Shown in pieces: positions 35,848 through 44,797 of a stretch of 64,000 bases of DNA (within the stretch, counting starts at the first letter, position 1; the number at the start of each line of letters is the position of its first letter). This stretch comes from Neorhizobium sp. (GTDB lineage Bacteria; Pseudomonadota; Alphaproteobacteria; Rhizobiales; Rhizobiaceae), in NCBI GenBank assembly GCA_028283725.1, contig JAPWKC010000004.1:1178001-1242000 (forward strand), written 5' to 3'. Position numbers and translations under genes: made by a program. A model generated the notes under the pieces. The model searched no databases. It saw only the letters and a program-made list of their open reading frames with translations, and was not told where the DNA came from.

Positions 35848-36224
35848 CGAAAACGCCGCGCAGCACGATCCGGATCGATCTCGAAAACGGCGCACGGCTC
35901 GGACCCGGCAAGGCGCAGCTGCTCGCACTGATCGAGGAGCATGGATCGATCCGCGCCGGGGGAGCGTCGATCGGCATGTCCTACCGCCGCGCGTGGCTGC
36001 TCGCAGACGAGATCAACAAGATGTTCCGCGAGCCGTCGATCTTTACCCGGCATGGCGGCAAGCATGGCGGCGGCGCGGGCCTTACCGATTTCGGCCAGGA
36101 ATTGCTGCGGCGCTACCGCCATATGGAGGATGTCAGCCGGACCGCCATGATGACGGATATCGACTGGCTACAGGCGCATACCGACCGCGACTACAAGCCG
36201 GCCGGCAGCGCCGACGAGAGCTGA
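35844..36224 (+). CDS. ModE-like winged helix-turn-helix regulator, DNA-binding domain only
   Basis: 126 residues. The N-terminal wHTH of ModE/LysR type is clear: LGPGKAQLLALIEEHGSIRAGGASIGMSYRRAW (about residues 18-50; key parts IEEHGSI, GMSYRRAW) and TDFGQELLRRYR. Full ModE adds two molybdate-binding TOBE domains, absent here, so it should not sense molybdate the usual way. The ATG overlaps the stop of the FAD enzyme gene (ATGA), which suggests control of the same pathway, possibly autoregulation. Confidence 0.85.
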   Translation: MTKTPRSTIRIDLENGARLGPGKAQLLALIEEHGSIRAGGASIGMSYRRAWLLADEINKMFREPSIFTRHGGKHGGGAGLTDFGQELLRRYRHMEDVSRTAMMTDIDWLQAHTDRDYKPAGSADES

Positions 36225-36565
36225 TCGTACCCCTTCACTTATCCACAGCCCCGGCGTGCCGAAAGAAAGCAGCCGTTCTTTCGGCTGCCGCCTTGCGTCC
36301 CGCGGGAAGACAGATGCGTCTCACGCGGCGAGGCGCAAGCGTGCCGCGCGCGCACAGCGCTCCGCATGTTCACGATTTGAAAACCCAACCCAAGCGGGTT
36401 TTGCTAACCATTTGAAACGGCAAGTTTTCCTTAACCGCGAATTTTAAGCGGTCTTGGAAAGCGGCCCGCTATGTTGAGCCCATCAGAGGACATAAGTCCC
36501 GCAGAGATACCGAAGACGGACAAACCGGAAGCGGCTCTCAGGTAAAACAAGGGTAGCATTAAGCG
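36225..36565. other. Intergenic region with competing hairpins before DUF6101 gene
   Basis: 341 nt. It contains a perfect DnaA-box-like 9-mer (36239-36247), a pair of mutually exclusive stems at 36258-36288 (separate entry) and an AT-richer stretch with small inverted repeats near 36430-36460. No gene is supported. Confidence 0.5.
36258..36288 (+). promoter_or_regulatory. Competing stem-loops downstream of the ModE-like gene
   Basis: Stem 1 pairs GCCGAAAGAA (36258-36267) with TTCTTTCGGC (36276-36285), ten perfect pairs. Stem 2 pairs GCAGCCG (36269-36275) with CGGCTGC (36282-36288), seven perfect pairs. They share 36282-36285 and cannot coexist. No T run follows, so simple termination is doubtful. 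Confidence 0.4.
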
Positions 36566-37132
36566 ATGAGCAAAACCGTTCTGAAGCCCGTCTGGGCAGG
36601 GTCGACATTGAGGATCGATCCGTCTCGCTTCCCGCAGCAGGTCACATACTCGCTGCACGAGACCTCAGGAGATGTCACGATCACCATCGACGAGCGCGGC
36701 GCTGTCCTGCGTCGTATCCTTCCCGATAGCGGCCTGCCGCTGTCGTTTGCGCTGCCGGCGCGCGCCTTCAAGGGCGTTGCAGCCCGCGCCATCGACCACG
36801 GCGACGGCGAAGTCACCGTGACGCTCGAACTGCATCACGAAGACCCGGAACTGTGCATCCCGCTTCTCGTCGCGCATGATCTCTGTGATATCGCTGCCGA
36901 CTGGCGCAGCTGGTCGGATGCCTTCCGCATTCCGATGCTGATGGTCGAGGCCGATGGCGTTGCCCGGCCGCTCGAAAACCATATCGGCGAATTGCGCGCC
37001 ACCGGCACGCAGCCGCGCCGCCGCCACTCCTATTTCGCCTCGCGCCGCCCGCGCTTCCTGGTTCGCCGCCATACCGGCAGCCTGGGCGTGGCGATGAAGA
37101 TCGAGGGCAAGGAAATCATCGCGCGCCGCTGA
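36566..37132 (+). CDS. DUF6101-like conserved protein
   Basis: 188 residues, soluble, no signal peptide. It starts MSKTVLKPVWAGSTLRIDPSRFPQ and continues with a beta-rich part (VTITIDERGAVLRRIL, FKGVAARAI, VTVTLELHHEDPELCIPLL), then a basic C-terminus (RRRHSYFASRRPRFLVRR). The pattern matches uncharacterised proteins of Hyphomicrobiales labelled DUF6101. Function is unknown. It stands alone, with its own terminator. Confidence 0.7.
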   Translation: MSKTVLKPVWAGSTLRIDPSRFPQQVTYSLHETSGDVTITIDERGAVLRRILPDSGLPLSFALPARAFKGVAARAIDHGDGEVTVTLELHHEDPELCIPLLVAHDLCDIAADWRSWSDAFRIPMLMVEADGVARPLENHIGELRATGTQPRRRHSYFASRRPRFLVRRHTGSLGVAMKIEGKEIIARR

Positions 37133-37165
37133 TCAAGGCCGCGACCGTTCTTTCCGTCATGACAG

Positions 37166-37191
37166 AAGCCCGGCCGCAAGCCGGGCTTTTC
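37166..37191 (+). terminator. Terminator of the DUF6101-like gene
   Basis: AAGCCCGGC (37166-37174) pairs with GCCGGGCTT (37180-37188) over a CGCAA loop, followed by a short T run. It lies between convergent genes and stops 5 nt before the ubiA stop codon. Confidence 0.75.
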
Positions 37192-37195
37192 TACG

Positions 37196-38146
37196 TCAGG
37201 CGATCAGCGAAAGGACGAGACCCAAAAAGATGATCAGGCCGACGCGGGTGTTGGACTTGAAGAGCTTCAGGCACTGATCCGCATCGTCGATATCGAGAAT
37301 GATGATCTGCCAGACGAGCAGGCCCGCACCGATGATCAGACCCAGATAGCCGAAGACACCGGCACCTCCGGCGATATAGGCGAGCAGCATCAGCACGAAG
37401 GTCAGGCCATAAAGCTTGACCAGCCAGGGCTTGGTATCGGCGCCGAAGAGAAGCGCTGTCGAGCGGACGCCGACCAGGGCGTCGTCCTCCTTGTCCTGAT
37501 GGGCATAGATCGTGTCGTAGCCGATCGTCCAGACGACGGCACCGGCATAGAGAAGGACCGGCGCCCAGGAGAGGGAGCCGAACAGGCAGGCCCAGCCCAT
37601 CAGGCCGCCCCAGGAGAAGGCAAGTCCGAGGAAGAATTGCGGCCAGTCGGTAAACCGCTTGGCAAACGGATAAATCGCGACCGTCACCAGCGACAGGATG
37701 CCGAGAGCGATCGCAAAGCCGTTGAACTGAAGAAGAACGAGAAGGCCGACAATCGTCTGCGCGGCGAGAAAGGCCTTTGCAGCAAAGCGCGTCACGCGGC
37801 CGGATGGCAGAGGGCGCGAGCGGGTTCGTGCCACTTCCATATCGATCTTGTGGTCGACGAGATCGTTATAGGTGCAGCCGGCGCCGCGCATGGCGACCGA
37901 GCCTATGAAGAAGAGGATGAGGTGCCAGATGAAGGTTCCGGCAGACAAGAGGTGCAGATGCTGGGCGGCATTGGCGGCAAGGGCTGCCGACCAGAAGCAT
38001 GGCCACATCAAAAGCTGCCAGCCGATCGGGCGGTCCCAGCGGGCAAGCTGGGCATAGGGCCAGGCGGGGCGCGGCAGGATCCGGTAAACCCAGTTGTCGG
38101 AAGGCGCATCGGCCACGCGGCCGCTCAGTGTGTCAGCGTTCGTCAT
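37196..38146 (-). CDS. ubiA: 4-hydroxybenzoate polyprenyltransferase
   Basis: 316 residues from ATG 38146 (MTNADTLSG); the TTG at 38182 is less likely. It is an integral membrane enzyme that attaches the polyprenyl tail to 4-hydroxybenzoate in ubiquinone synthesis. The two Asp-rich motifs are NDLVDHKIDMEVARTRSRPLPSG (key residues NDxxD, RTRxRP) and YDTIYAHQDKEDD. About eight spans are visible. The polyprenyl synthase at 59.9 kb would supply the side chain. Confidence 0.94.
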   Translation of the reverse strand: MTNADTLSGRVADAPSDNWVYRILPRPAWPYAQLARWDRPIGWQLLMWPCFWSAALAANAAQHLHLLSAGTFIWHLILFFIGSVAMRGAGCTYNDLVDHKIDMEVARTRSRPLPSGRVTRFAAKAFLAAQTIVGLLVLLQFNGFAIALGILSLVTVAIYPFAKRFTDWPQFFLGLAFSWGGLMGWACLFGSLSWAPVLLYAGAVVWTIGYDTIYAHQDKEDDALVGVRSTALLFGADTKPWLVKLYGLTFVLMLLAYIAGGAGVFGYLGLIIGAGLLVWQIIILDIDDADQCLKLFKSNTRVGLIIFLGLVLSLIA

Positions 38147-38320
38147 GGTCGGTTTCTTGCATTGCGTCGGGGAAATGGTCAAGCGGGACGAGAGGCCGCG
38201 GTGGATTGCCCCTCAGTCCCGTTGCCAGGTGCGGATGGCCACCCCGTTTCGCCCGCAAGCGGGACATGACACGGGATGGAAGCCTTGCCCGCTTCCGGAC
38301 AAGGCGATTGCGATCCACGA

Positions 38321-39577
38321 TCAGACCGCGATCTTTTCCAGCGGAATACGACGCTGCTCGAATTCGCGCAGTTCGGCTTCACGCTCGTAGATATAGTCAC
38401 GGTTGTCGGGCACGGCCTGACGCTTCTTGGTGATCTGTATCTGGAAGATGTGGAACGCCTCGTGGGTAAAGGCCATTTCGGACCCGGCGAGGTAGAATTC
38501 CCACATCCGGACGAAACGCTCGTCGTAGAGGGCGATCGCCTTTTCCTTGTTGGCCATGAAGCGCTCGCGCCAGTGACGCAGCGTGTAGGCATAGTGCATC
38601 GGCAGGATCTCGATATCCGAGACCAGCAGGCCGGCCTTCTCGATCGACGGCAGAACTTCCTGCAGCGACGGAATGTAACCACCCGGGAAGATGTATTTCT
38701 CGATCCACGGGTTGTTGTAGATCGCCGGATAGGGCTGGCCGATCGAGTGCAGGACCATCACGCCATCGTCGGAGAGAACGTCGTTCACCTTGTTGAAGAA
38801 CTTCTTGTAGTTCAGACGACCGACATGCTCGAACATGCCGACGGAGACGATGCGATCGTAGCTCTTGGTTGCCGGCAGGTAATAGTAATCCTGCAGTTCG
38901 AAACGCACCGAATTGGCCAGACCGCGCTTGGCGGCGCGTTCACGCGAGATCTTTAGCTGTTCGGTCGACAGCGTGATGCCGGTGACGTCGACTTCGGAGG
39001 ATTCGGCGAGATACATCGCCATGCCACCCCAGCCCGAGCCGATTTCCAGCACCCTCTGGCCCGGTTCGGCCAAGAGCTTTGCAGCGATATGACGCTTCTT
39101 GGCGACCTGCGCTTCCTCGAGCGAAATGCCCGGCGGATTGAAGTAGGCGCAGGAATACTGCCAGTCTTCATCCAGAAACAGCGAGAACAGCTTTTCGTCC
39201 AGATCGTAGTGATGCGAGACGTTTTTGCGGTTGTGGTTGATCGGGACGCGGTTGCGGAACTGCGCCTCGATGACGCGCAGAATACCGTGCCACACCATGC
39301 CGAAGGTCAGGCCTTCCGACAGGGTATTGTCCTTGATCAGTGCGAGAAGATCATAGATGTCGCCCTGCTCCACGAGCAGTTTGCCATCCATATAAAGTTC
39401 ACCGAGCTTCAGCTGGGGATCGTTGACCATATCACGCTCAGCAGCCTCATCCGTAAAGCGGATGGTCACGGATCGCCCGCCCCCGCCGCCGTAATGCTGC
39501 TCGCCGCCCGAACCGCGAACGGTCAGACTGCCAGTCTTGATGATTTTGCTGAGAAGAGTGTGAAGGGACGAGGCCAT
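38321..39577 (-). CDS. cfa: Cyclopropane-fatty-acyl-phospholipid synthase
   Basis: 418 residues, with a strong GGAGGT before ATG 39577. It transfers a methylene from SAM to unsaturated membrane acyl chains, usually in stationary phase or acid stress. SAM motif VLEIGSGWGGMAMYLAE, then TGITLSTEQ, the catalytic-site YDRIVSVGMFEHVG and FPGGYIPSLQEVLPS. A poly-Gly segment (GGGGG) is near residue 30. The C-terminal MEFYLAGSEMAF region is typical of the rhizobial form. It is transcribed toward ubiA with a 174 nt gap. Confidence 0.93.
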   Translation of the reverse strand: MASSLHTLLSKIIKTGSLTVRGSGGEQHYGGGGGRSVTIRFTDEAAERDMVNDPQLKLGELYMDGKLLVEQGDIYDLLALIKDNTLSEGLTFGMVWHGILRVIEAQFRNRVPINHNRKNVSHHYDLDEKLFSLFLDEDWQYSCAYFNPPGISLEEAQVAKKRHIAAKLLAEPGQRVLEIGSGWGGMAMYLAESSEVDVTGITLSTEQLKISRERAAKRGLANSVRFELQDYYYLPATKSYDRIVSVGMFEHVGRLNYKKFFNKVNDVLSDDGVMVLHSIGQPYPAIYNNPWIEKYIFPGGYIPSLQEVLPSIEKAGLLVSDIEILPMHYAYTLRHWRERFMANKEKAIALYDERFVRMWEFYLAGSEMAFTHEAFHIFQIQITKKRQAVPDNRDYIYEREAELREFEQRRIPLEKIAV

Positions 39578-39674
39578 GGGCTCACCTCCGAAATACTAAG
39601 GATGCCTTATCAATGAGCCAACACATATACCTTTCCTCCAAGTTTACAAGCCGGCCCCAGCCATCAAAATGACA

Positions 39675-39713
39675 CAAAAAAACACCCCGTCAAACAAGGT
39701 TTGGCGGGGTGTT
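39675..39713 (-). terminator. Intrinsic terminator of tex
   Basis: AACACCCCG (39681-39689) pairs with CGGGGTGTT (39705-39713), with an inner CAAAC/GTTTG stem. On the minus strand the stem is followed by seven T, just past the tex stop at 39736. Confidence 0.85.
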
Positions 39714-39735
39714 GCATTTCGGCATCAGTCGTGGA

Positions 39736-42033
39736 TTAGCGCCGCTTCATCGCCTCGGCGAGTGCCGCACCGAAGGCGCCCTGGGAGGGTTTGGCGTCGG
39801 TCTTCATCAATTTCGGATTTGCGGGCTTGTCGCGATCGCCACCGCGCGGCGGCGGCGCGTCGCCGCCACCATCCTTGCGCATGGTCAGGCCGATGCGCTT
39901 GCGCTTGACGTCCACCTCGACGACGCGGACCTTCACCACGTCTCCGGCCTTCACGATATCATGCGGATCCTTGACGAAACGATCGGCCAGCTGCGAGACG
40001 TGGACGAGGCCGTCCTGATGGACGCCGATATCGACGAAGGCGCCAAAGGCGGCGACGTTGGTCACGGTCCCTTCCAGCAGCATGCCGGGTTTCAGGTCGC
40101 CGATCTCGTCGATACCGTCAGCAAAAGTGGCGGTCTTGAAGCTCGGACGCGGGTCGCGGCCGGGCTTTTCCAGTTCGGCGATGATATCCTTCACGGTCGG
40201 CAGGCCGAACGTCTCGTCGATGAATTGGCGCGGATCGAGCGCCTTCAACGCCGCGCTGTCGCCCATCAGGGCGCGCAGGTCGCGGCCACAGGCGGCGACG
40301 ATCTTCTTGGCCACACCATAGGCTTCGGGGTGAACCGAGGACGCATCGAGCGGCTCCTTGCCATCGGGAATACGCAGGAAGCCGGCCGCCTGTTCGAAAG
40401 TCCGGTTGCCGAGGCGGGCGACCTTCAAAAGTTCGCGGCGGCTGGCGAAGGGGCCGTTCTGATCCCGGTGCAGGACGATCTGCTCGGCGATCGACTTGGA
40501 CAGACCGGATACGCGCGACAGAAGCGGCGCCGAGGCCGTATTGAGATCGACGCCGACGGCATTGACCGCATCTTCGACGACGGCATCGAGCGAGCGCGAC
40601 AGTTTCGTCTGGTCGACATCGTGCTGATACTGACCGACGCCGATCGACTTCGGCTCGATCTTGACGAGTTCGGCCAGCGGGTCCTGCAGGCGGCGGGCGA
40701 TCGAGACCGCGCCGCGCAACGACACGTCGAGCTTGGGGAATTCGAGCGCTGCCGTCTCCGATGCGGAATAGACAGAGGCGCCCGCCTCCGAGACGATGAC
40801 CTTGGTCGGCTTGTTGCCGGGAAGTGCCGCCAGCATGTCGGCCACCAGCTTTTCCGTCTCGCGGCTGCCGGTGCCATTGCCGATGGCGATCAGCTCGACA
40901 TCATGCTTGCGCACGAGCGATGCAAGCTCGGCCTGGCTGCCGCGCAGATCGTTTCTCGGAGGAAACGGATAGACGGTGCTCGTTTCGAGAAGCTTGCCGG
41001 TGCCATCGACGATCGCCACCTTGACGCCGGTGCGGATGCCCGGATCCAGCCCCATCGTGGCACGCGAGCCGGCGGGGGCCGCCAGCAGCAGATCTTTGAG
41101 GTTCCGGGCGAAGACGTGGATCGCCTCCTCTTCCGCCCGTTCGCGCATCTCGCGCATCAGGTCGAGAGAGAGCGACACCGACAGCTTGACGCGCCATGTC
41201 CAGCCCGCGACCTCCATCAGCCAGCGGTCGGCGGCCCCCTTGTCCCTGATATCGAAGGCGGAGGCGATGATGCGCTGCGCCGGTTTGACCGGCGAGGTGT
41301 CGTCGGCATCGACATCGATCGTCAGGGTCAGCATTTCCTCGTTCCAACCGCGCAGCATGGCGAGCGCGCGGTGGCCGGGGGCTGTCGCCCAGCGTTCGGT
41401 ATGGTCGAAATAGTCGGCGAACTTGGCGCCGGCCTCCTGCTTGCCGTCGACAACGCGGGCTTTCAGCCTGGCACCCTCGCGCATGTGCTGGCGCAGGCGG
41501 CCGAGAAGATCGGCATTTTCGGAAATGGTTTCGGCAACGATGTCGCGAGCGCCTTCAAGCGCGGTCTTCAGATCGGCGACCTCGCCATTGACATAGGTTT
41601 CGGCCAGCCTTGCCGGATCGGCGGAGCGATCCGCCCATATCGCATCTGCCAGCGGCCCGAGCCCGCGCTCGCGGGCGATTTCGGCGCGGGTGCGGCGCTT
41701 CGGCTTGTACGGCAGATAGAGGTCTTCCAGTTCCGCCTTGGTCGATGCTCTCGTTATCCTTGCCGACAGGTCATCGGTCATCTTGCCCTGGCCGTTGATG
41801 GAATCGACGATCGTCGAACGGCGCGATTCCAGTTCGCGCAGGTAGACGAGGCGCTCCGACAGATTACGCAGCTGCGTATCGTCGAGACCGCCGGTCACCT
41901 CCTTGCGGTAGCGCGCGATGAAGGGAACCGTCGCCCCCTCGTCGATCAGGCCGATGGCAGCGGCCGCCTGCTCCGGGCGGGCATTGATTTCGGCGGCGAT
42001 TGCGGCGGCAAGAAAACGGTTGTCGGCAGCCAT
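39736..42033 (-). CDS. tex: Tex family RNA-binding transcription accessory protein
   Basis: 765 residues from ATG 42033 with GAGGA 6 nt upstream, preferred over 42051. Domains in order: N-terminal helical domain; YqgF/RNase H-like core ([20 protein letters not shown] in part, near 320); helix-hairpin-helix repeats ([17 protein letters not shown]); and a C-terminal S1 RNA-binding domain ([21 protein letters not shown], in part) followed by a Gly/Asp-rich tail. It binds RNA polymerase and nucleic acid and affects expression broadly. Length and domain set are normal. Confidence 0.94.
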   Translation of the reverse strand: MAADNRFLAAAIAAEINARPEQAAAAIGLIDEGATVPFIARYRKEVTGGLDDTQLRNLSERLVYLRELESRRSTIVDSINGQGKMTDDLSARITRASTKAELEDLYLPYKPKRRTRAEIARERGLGPLADAIWADRSADPARLAETYVNGEVADLKTALEGARDIVAETISENADLLGRLRQHMREGARLKARVVDGKQEAGAKFADYFDHTERWATAPGHRALAMLRGWNEEMLTLTIDVDADDTSPVKPAQRIIASAFDIRDKGAADRWLMEVAGWTWRVKLSVSLSLDLMREMRERAEEEAIHVFARNLKDLLLAAPAGSRATMGLDPGIRTGVKVAIVDGTGKLLETSTVYPFPPRNDLRGSQAELASLVRKHDVELIAIGNGTGSRETEKLVADMLAALPGNKPTKVIVSEAGASVYSASETAALEFPKLDVSLRGAVSIARRLQDPLAELVKIEPKSIGVGQYQHDVDQTKLSRSLDAVVEDAVNAVGVDLNTASAPLLSRVSGLSKSIAEQIVLHRDQNGPFASRRELLKVARLGNRTFEQAAGFLRIPDGKEPLDASSVHPEAYGVAKKIVAACGRDLRALMGDSAALKALDPRQFIDETFGLPTVKDIIAELEKPGRDPRPSFKTATFADGIDEIGDLKPGMLLEGTVTNVAAFGAFVDIGVHQDGLVHVSQLADRFVKDPHDIVKAGDVVKVRVVEVDVKRKRIGLTMRKDGGGDAPPPRGGDRDKPANPKLMKTDAKPSQGAFGAALAEAMKRR

Positions 42034-42260
42034 CAAGATCCTCGTTTCCAACTGGGAGCGGCGACCATAGTCAAAGTTTGTGGCAAGGCAACAGCAGCAC
42101 CGGTGGGTTCACAGAGTTGTCGGCACGCTGACGCATTTCGGGACACTCTTAACCGCCCGTCAATGTTGACGCAGCACTGCAAGAAATGACACCTTCTCAC
42201 ATATTGCAAGACCTTCTAGATTGGGCACTGCCGTATGATGCGGTTAGCAAGGAGGTATGT

Positions 42261-42455
42261 ATGCCTATCGGTATTGCAAGGATGCTGGCCACCGACGACG
42301 CCGTCGGCAGCGAAGAGCTGGAGGCCGCCATCCTTTATCTGGACGACAAGCTCAGGGATTGTGCCCTCAAGGACGAGCCCGTCCCGTTTTTGACCTATAG
42401 AAACAAAGTCATTTTTCAAACGACATTACAGCTGCGTTACAGCAACGCGGTCTGA
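42261..42455 (+). CDS. Small acidic protein of unknown function
   Basis: 64 residues from ATG 42261, chosen because a near-perfect AAGGAGG lies 6 nt upstream; the frame is open back to 42186 without a ribosome site. It is acidic in the middle (SEELEAAILYLDDKLRD), ending in a basic, hydrophobic stretch (FLTYRNKVIFQTTLQLRYS). No signal peptide or membrane span. I do not recognise a family. A perfect 13 bp hairpin follows it. Confidence 0.6.
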   Translation: MPIGIARMLATDDAVGSEELEAAILYLDDKLRDCALKDEPVPFLTYRNKVIFQTTLQLRYSNAV

Positions 42456-42463
42456 CAGCTCTG

Positions 42464-42496
42464 CTTGAGGGCGCGGAAGCGTCCCGCGCCCTCAAG
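42464..42496 (+). terminator. Perfect 13 bp hairpin after the small acidic protein
   Basis: CTTGAGGGCGCGG (42464-42476) pairs completely with CCGCGCCCTCAAG (42484-42496) over a 7 nt loop. It begins 8 nt after the stop codon. There is no T run, so it may be a terminator of the non-canonical kind, an mRNA stabiliser or a processing site. The rest of the gap to purD shows nothing else. Confidence 0.5.
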
Positions 42497-42719
42497 GCCT
42501 GCCCAAGAGCCCATTCGGGCCATTCAAGGCCGCAAAAGCCGGCTTTTGCTTCGATCTCCCCTTGACCTTTCAGCCCCCTGCCCGTAACCGCCCAAGACGA
42601 TCCGCAGTACCGCGCAGCCCCATGAGGATGCAGCGGCGGCTGCAACAGTTTCACCCGCGCATCGTGCCCTGACGGATCCCAAGCGATACCGCCGCCGATG
42701 TGCCAGCGAGGGGCGACAT

Positions 42720-43991
42720 ATGAAGGTTCTCTTGATCGGTACGGGCGGACGCGAACATGCGCTCGCCTGGAAGCTCGCACAGTCGCCGCGGCTGACCAAG
42801 CTTTATGCCGCACCCGGCAATCCGGGCATTGGCGAACAGGCCGAACTCGTGGCGCTCGATGTCGAGGATCACGGTTCCGTCGTCGGCTTCTGCCGCGAGA
42901 CGGGCATCGATTTCGTCGTCGTCGGCCCCGAGGCCCCGCTCGTCGCCGGGCTCTCGGACGTGCTGCGCGACGCCGGTTTCGTGGTGTTCGGCCCATCGAT
43001 GGCCGCGGCCCAGCTCGAAGGCTCCAAGGGCTTCACCAAGGATCTCTGCGCCCGCTACGACATTCCGACCGGCGCTTACCGTCGCTTCACCAATGCAGCC
43101 GAAGCCAAGGCCTACACGACCGAACAGGGCGCGCCGATCGTCGTGAAGGCCGATGGCCTTGCCGCGGGCAAGGGCGTGACCGTGGCGATGACGCTCGATG
43201 AGGCGCTGTCGGCAATCGACGACTGCTTCGACGGCGCCTTCGGCGCGGCCGGTGCCGAAGTCGTGGTGGAAGCCTTTCTCGATGGCGAGGAGGCAAGCTT
43301 CTTCTGCCTTTCCGACGGCAAGACGGCGCTGGCGCTCGCCACCGCACAGGATCACAAGCGCGTCGGCGACGGCGATACCGGCCCCAATACGGGCGGGATG
43401 GGCGCCTATTCGCCGGCACCGGTGATGACGCCGGCCATGGTCGAGCGAACGATGAAGGAGATCATCGAGCCGACGATATCAGGCATGGCGAAAGACGGAC
43501 ATCCGTTTACCGGCGTGTTCTTTGCCGGCCTGATGATCACCGCCAAAGGCCCTGAACTGATCGAATACAACGTGCGTTTCGGCGATCCGGAATGCCAGGT
43601 GCTGATGATGCGGCTGAAGGGCGATCTGCTCGACATTCTCTACGCAGCCGCCACCGGCACGCTCGATCAGGTTTCCGCCGAATGGAGCGACGATGTGGCA
43701 CTGACCGTCGTTCTCGCCTCCAAAGGCTATCCGGCCGCCTATGACAAGGGCACGCCGATCGACGGCCTGCCGGCAACGGGTGCGGGCGAAAAGGTTTTCC
43801 ATGCCGGTACCGCGCTCAAGGACGGCCATCTGGTGGCAACCGGCGGGCGCGTGCTCAACGTGACGGCGACAGGCGCCACCGTGGCCGAGGCACAGGCACG
43901 TGCCTACCGGCTTGTCGATGCCGTCGAATGGCAGAACGGCTTTTGCCGTCGCGACATCGGCTGGCAGGCGGTTGCCCGCGAAAAGGCCTGA
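42720..43991 (+). CDS. purD: Phosphoribosylamine-glycine ligase
   Basis: 423 residues, with GAGGGG before the ATG. It is the second enzyme of purine synthesis and joins glycine to phosphoribosylamine with ATP. ATP-grasp features are [37 protein letters not shown], the [14 protein letters not shown] segment and the metal-binding [12 protein letters not shown]. Length and motifs are normal. It is a single-gene unit. Confidence 0.96.
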   Translation: MKVLLIGTGGREHALAWKLAQSPRLTKLYAAPGNPGIGEQAELVALDVEDHGSVVGFCRETGIDFVVVGPEAPLVAGLSDVLRDAGFVVFGPSMAAAQLEGSKGFTKDLCARYDIPTGAYRRFTNAAEAKAYTTEQGAPIVVKADGLAAGKGVTVAMTLDEALSAIDDCFDGAFGAAGAEVVVEAFLDGEEASFFCLSDGKTALALATAQDHKRVGDGDTGPNTGGMGAYSPAPVMTPAMVERTMKEIIEPTISGMAKDGHPFTGVFFAGLMITAKGPELIEYNVRFGDPECQVLMMRLKGDLLDILYAAATGTLDQVSAEWSDDVALTVVLASKGYPAAYDKGTPIDGLPATGAGEKVFHAGTALKDGHLVATGGRVLNVTATGATVAEAQARAYRLVDAVEWQNGFCRRDIGWQAVAREKA

Positions 43992-44104
43992 ATGCCGTCG
44001 GGCATCATCACAAACGGGGATTGGCTCAATATTTACCAATTCTCCTGACGGGATGGAAAGGAAGCCGGTTCTACGCTGTTTTCGAAACAGCTAGGAAACC
44101 GGCC

Positions 44105-44602
44105 ATGCGCCTTGCCCTGACAATAGCTCTCGTGCTCGCCAGCACCAACGTCTTCGCCTCGTCGATCACAACGATCGTCGGCAAGCCGACGTCGACCGGC
44201 AGCATTGTCATGCAAAAATGCGACGATTGCCCGCCGGTTCGCGCGCCTCGGGTGCGTGAATCCAGCTACAAGGTTCCGGTCCTGCCGAAAGGCACACAGA
44301 AGACCGAGATCGTCGATATCAACGGCGCCAAGACAGTGGTGAGGACCGAAGCCTGGTCGGGCGGCTCGCCTGTCGTTTTCGTCAGCAAGGCACCGACCTG
44401 GCTTGGCGACACCGCATCGATCGCCGCGATCCACCCCTCTGCCACCAGTTCCACCGAGGCCGATATCGAGGGGATCGCCCCCAGACAGCCCGGCATCGAC
44501 CTCAATGCGACGACCAGCGCCGTGACGGATGACAGGCCGAAACCGACCGCGCAGGAAACCGCTCAGGATTTCTCCGGCCTGACGCTTCGCGACAGCCGCT
44601 GA
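44105..44602 (+). CDS. Secreted protein, HPE1-like
   Basis: 165 residues from ATG 44105; the longer open frame from 43928 overlaps purD. A signal peptide (MRLALTIALVLASTNVFASS) is followed by a CDDC pair (residues about 38-41), VPVLPKGTQKTEI and VVRTEAWSGGSPVVFVS, then a polar tail. The pattern resembles proteins annotated in rhizobia as plant virulence effector HPE1-like, a name based on weak similarity. A periplasmic or secreted location is likely; a role in plant interaction is not shown by sequence. Confidence 0.6.
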   Translation: MRLALTIALVLASTNVFASSITTIVGKPTSTGSIVMQKCDDCPPVRAPRVRESSYKVPVLPKGTQKTEIVDINGAKTVVRTEAWSGGSPVVFVSKAPTWLGDTASIAAIHPSATSSTEADIEGIAPRQPGIDLNATTSAVTDDRPKPTAQETAQDFSGLTLRDSR

Positions 44603-44797
44603 GGCTGCATCGCCCCTCAAGTCGATGAGCACGCGCAGCGCAACACGGATAGCGCGTACCCCACCTCCATCTTAAATTAAATTTTAAGCGCTTTTGCGTT
44701 ATCTGGCAGTCGATGCGATGCAGCATCGTCCGACGCAGGATGCGTTTTTCCCCTTAAGATTGTTGGGGTCACGCGTCTCCATCGATGCTGTGGCCCG

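Noticed and set aside
36239-36247. A perfect DnaA-box 9-mer (TTATCCACA).
   Set aside because: One copy is expected by chance in a window this size; there is no cluster of boxes, AT-rich unwinding region or dnaA/hemE-type context for an origin.
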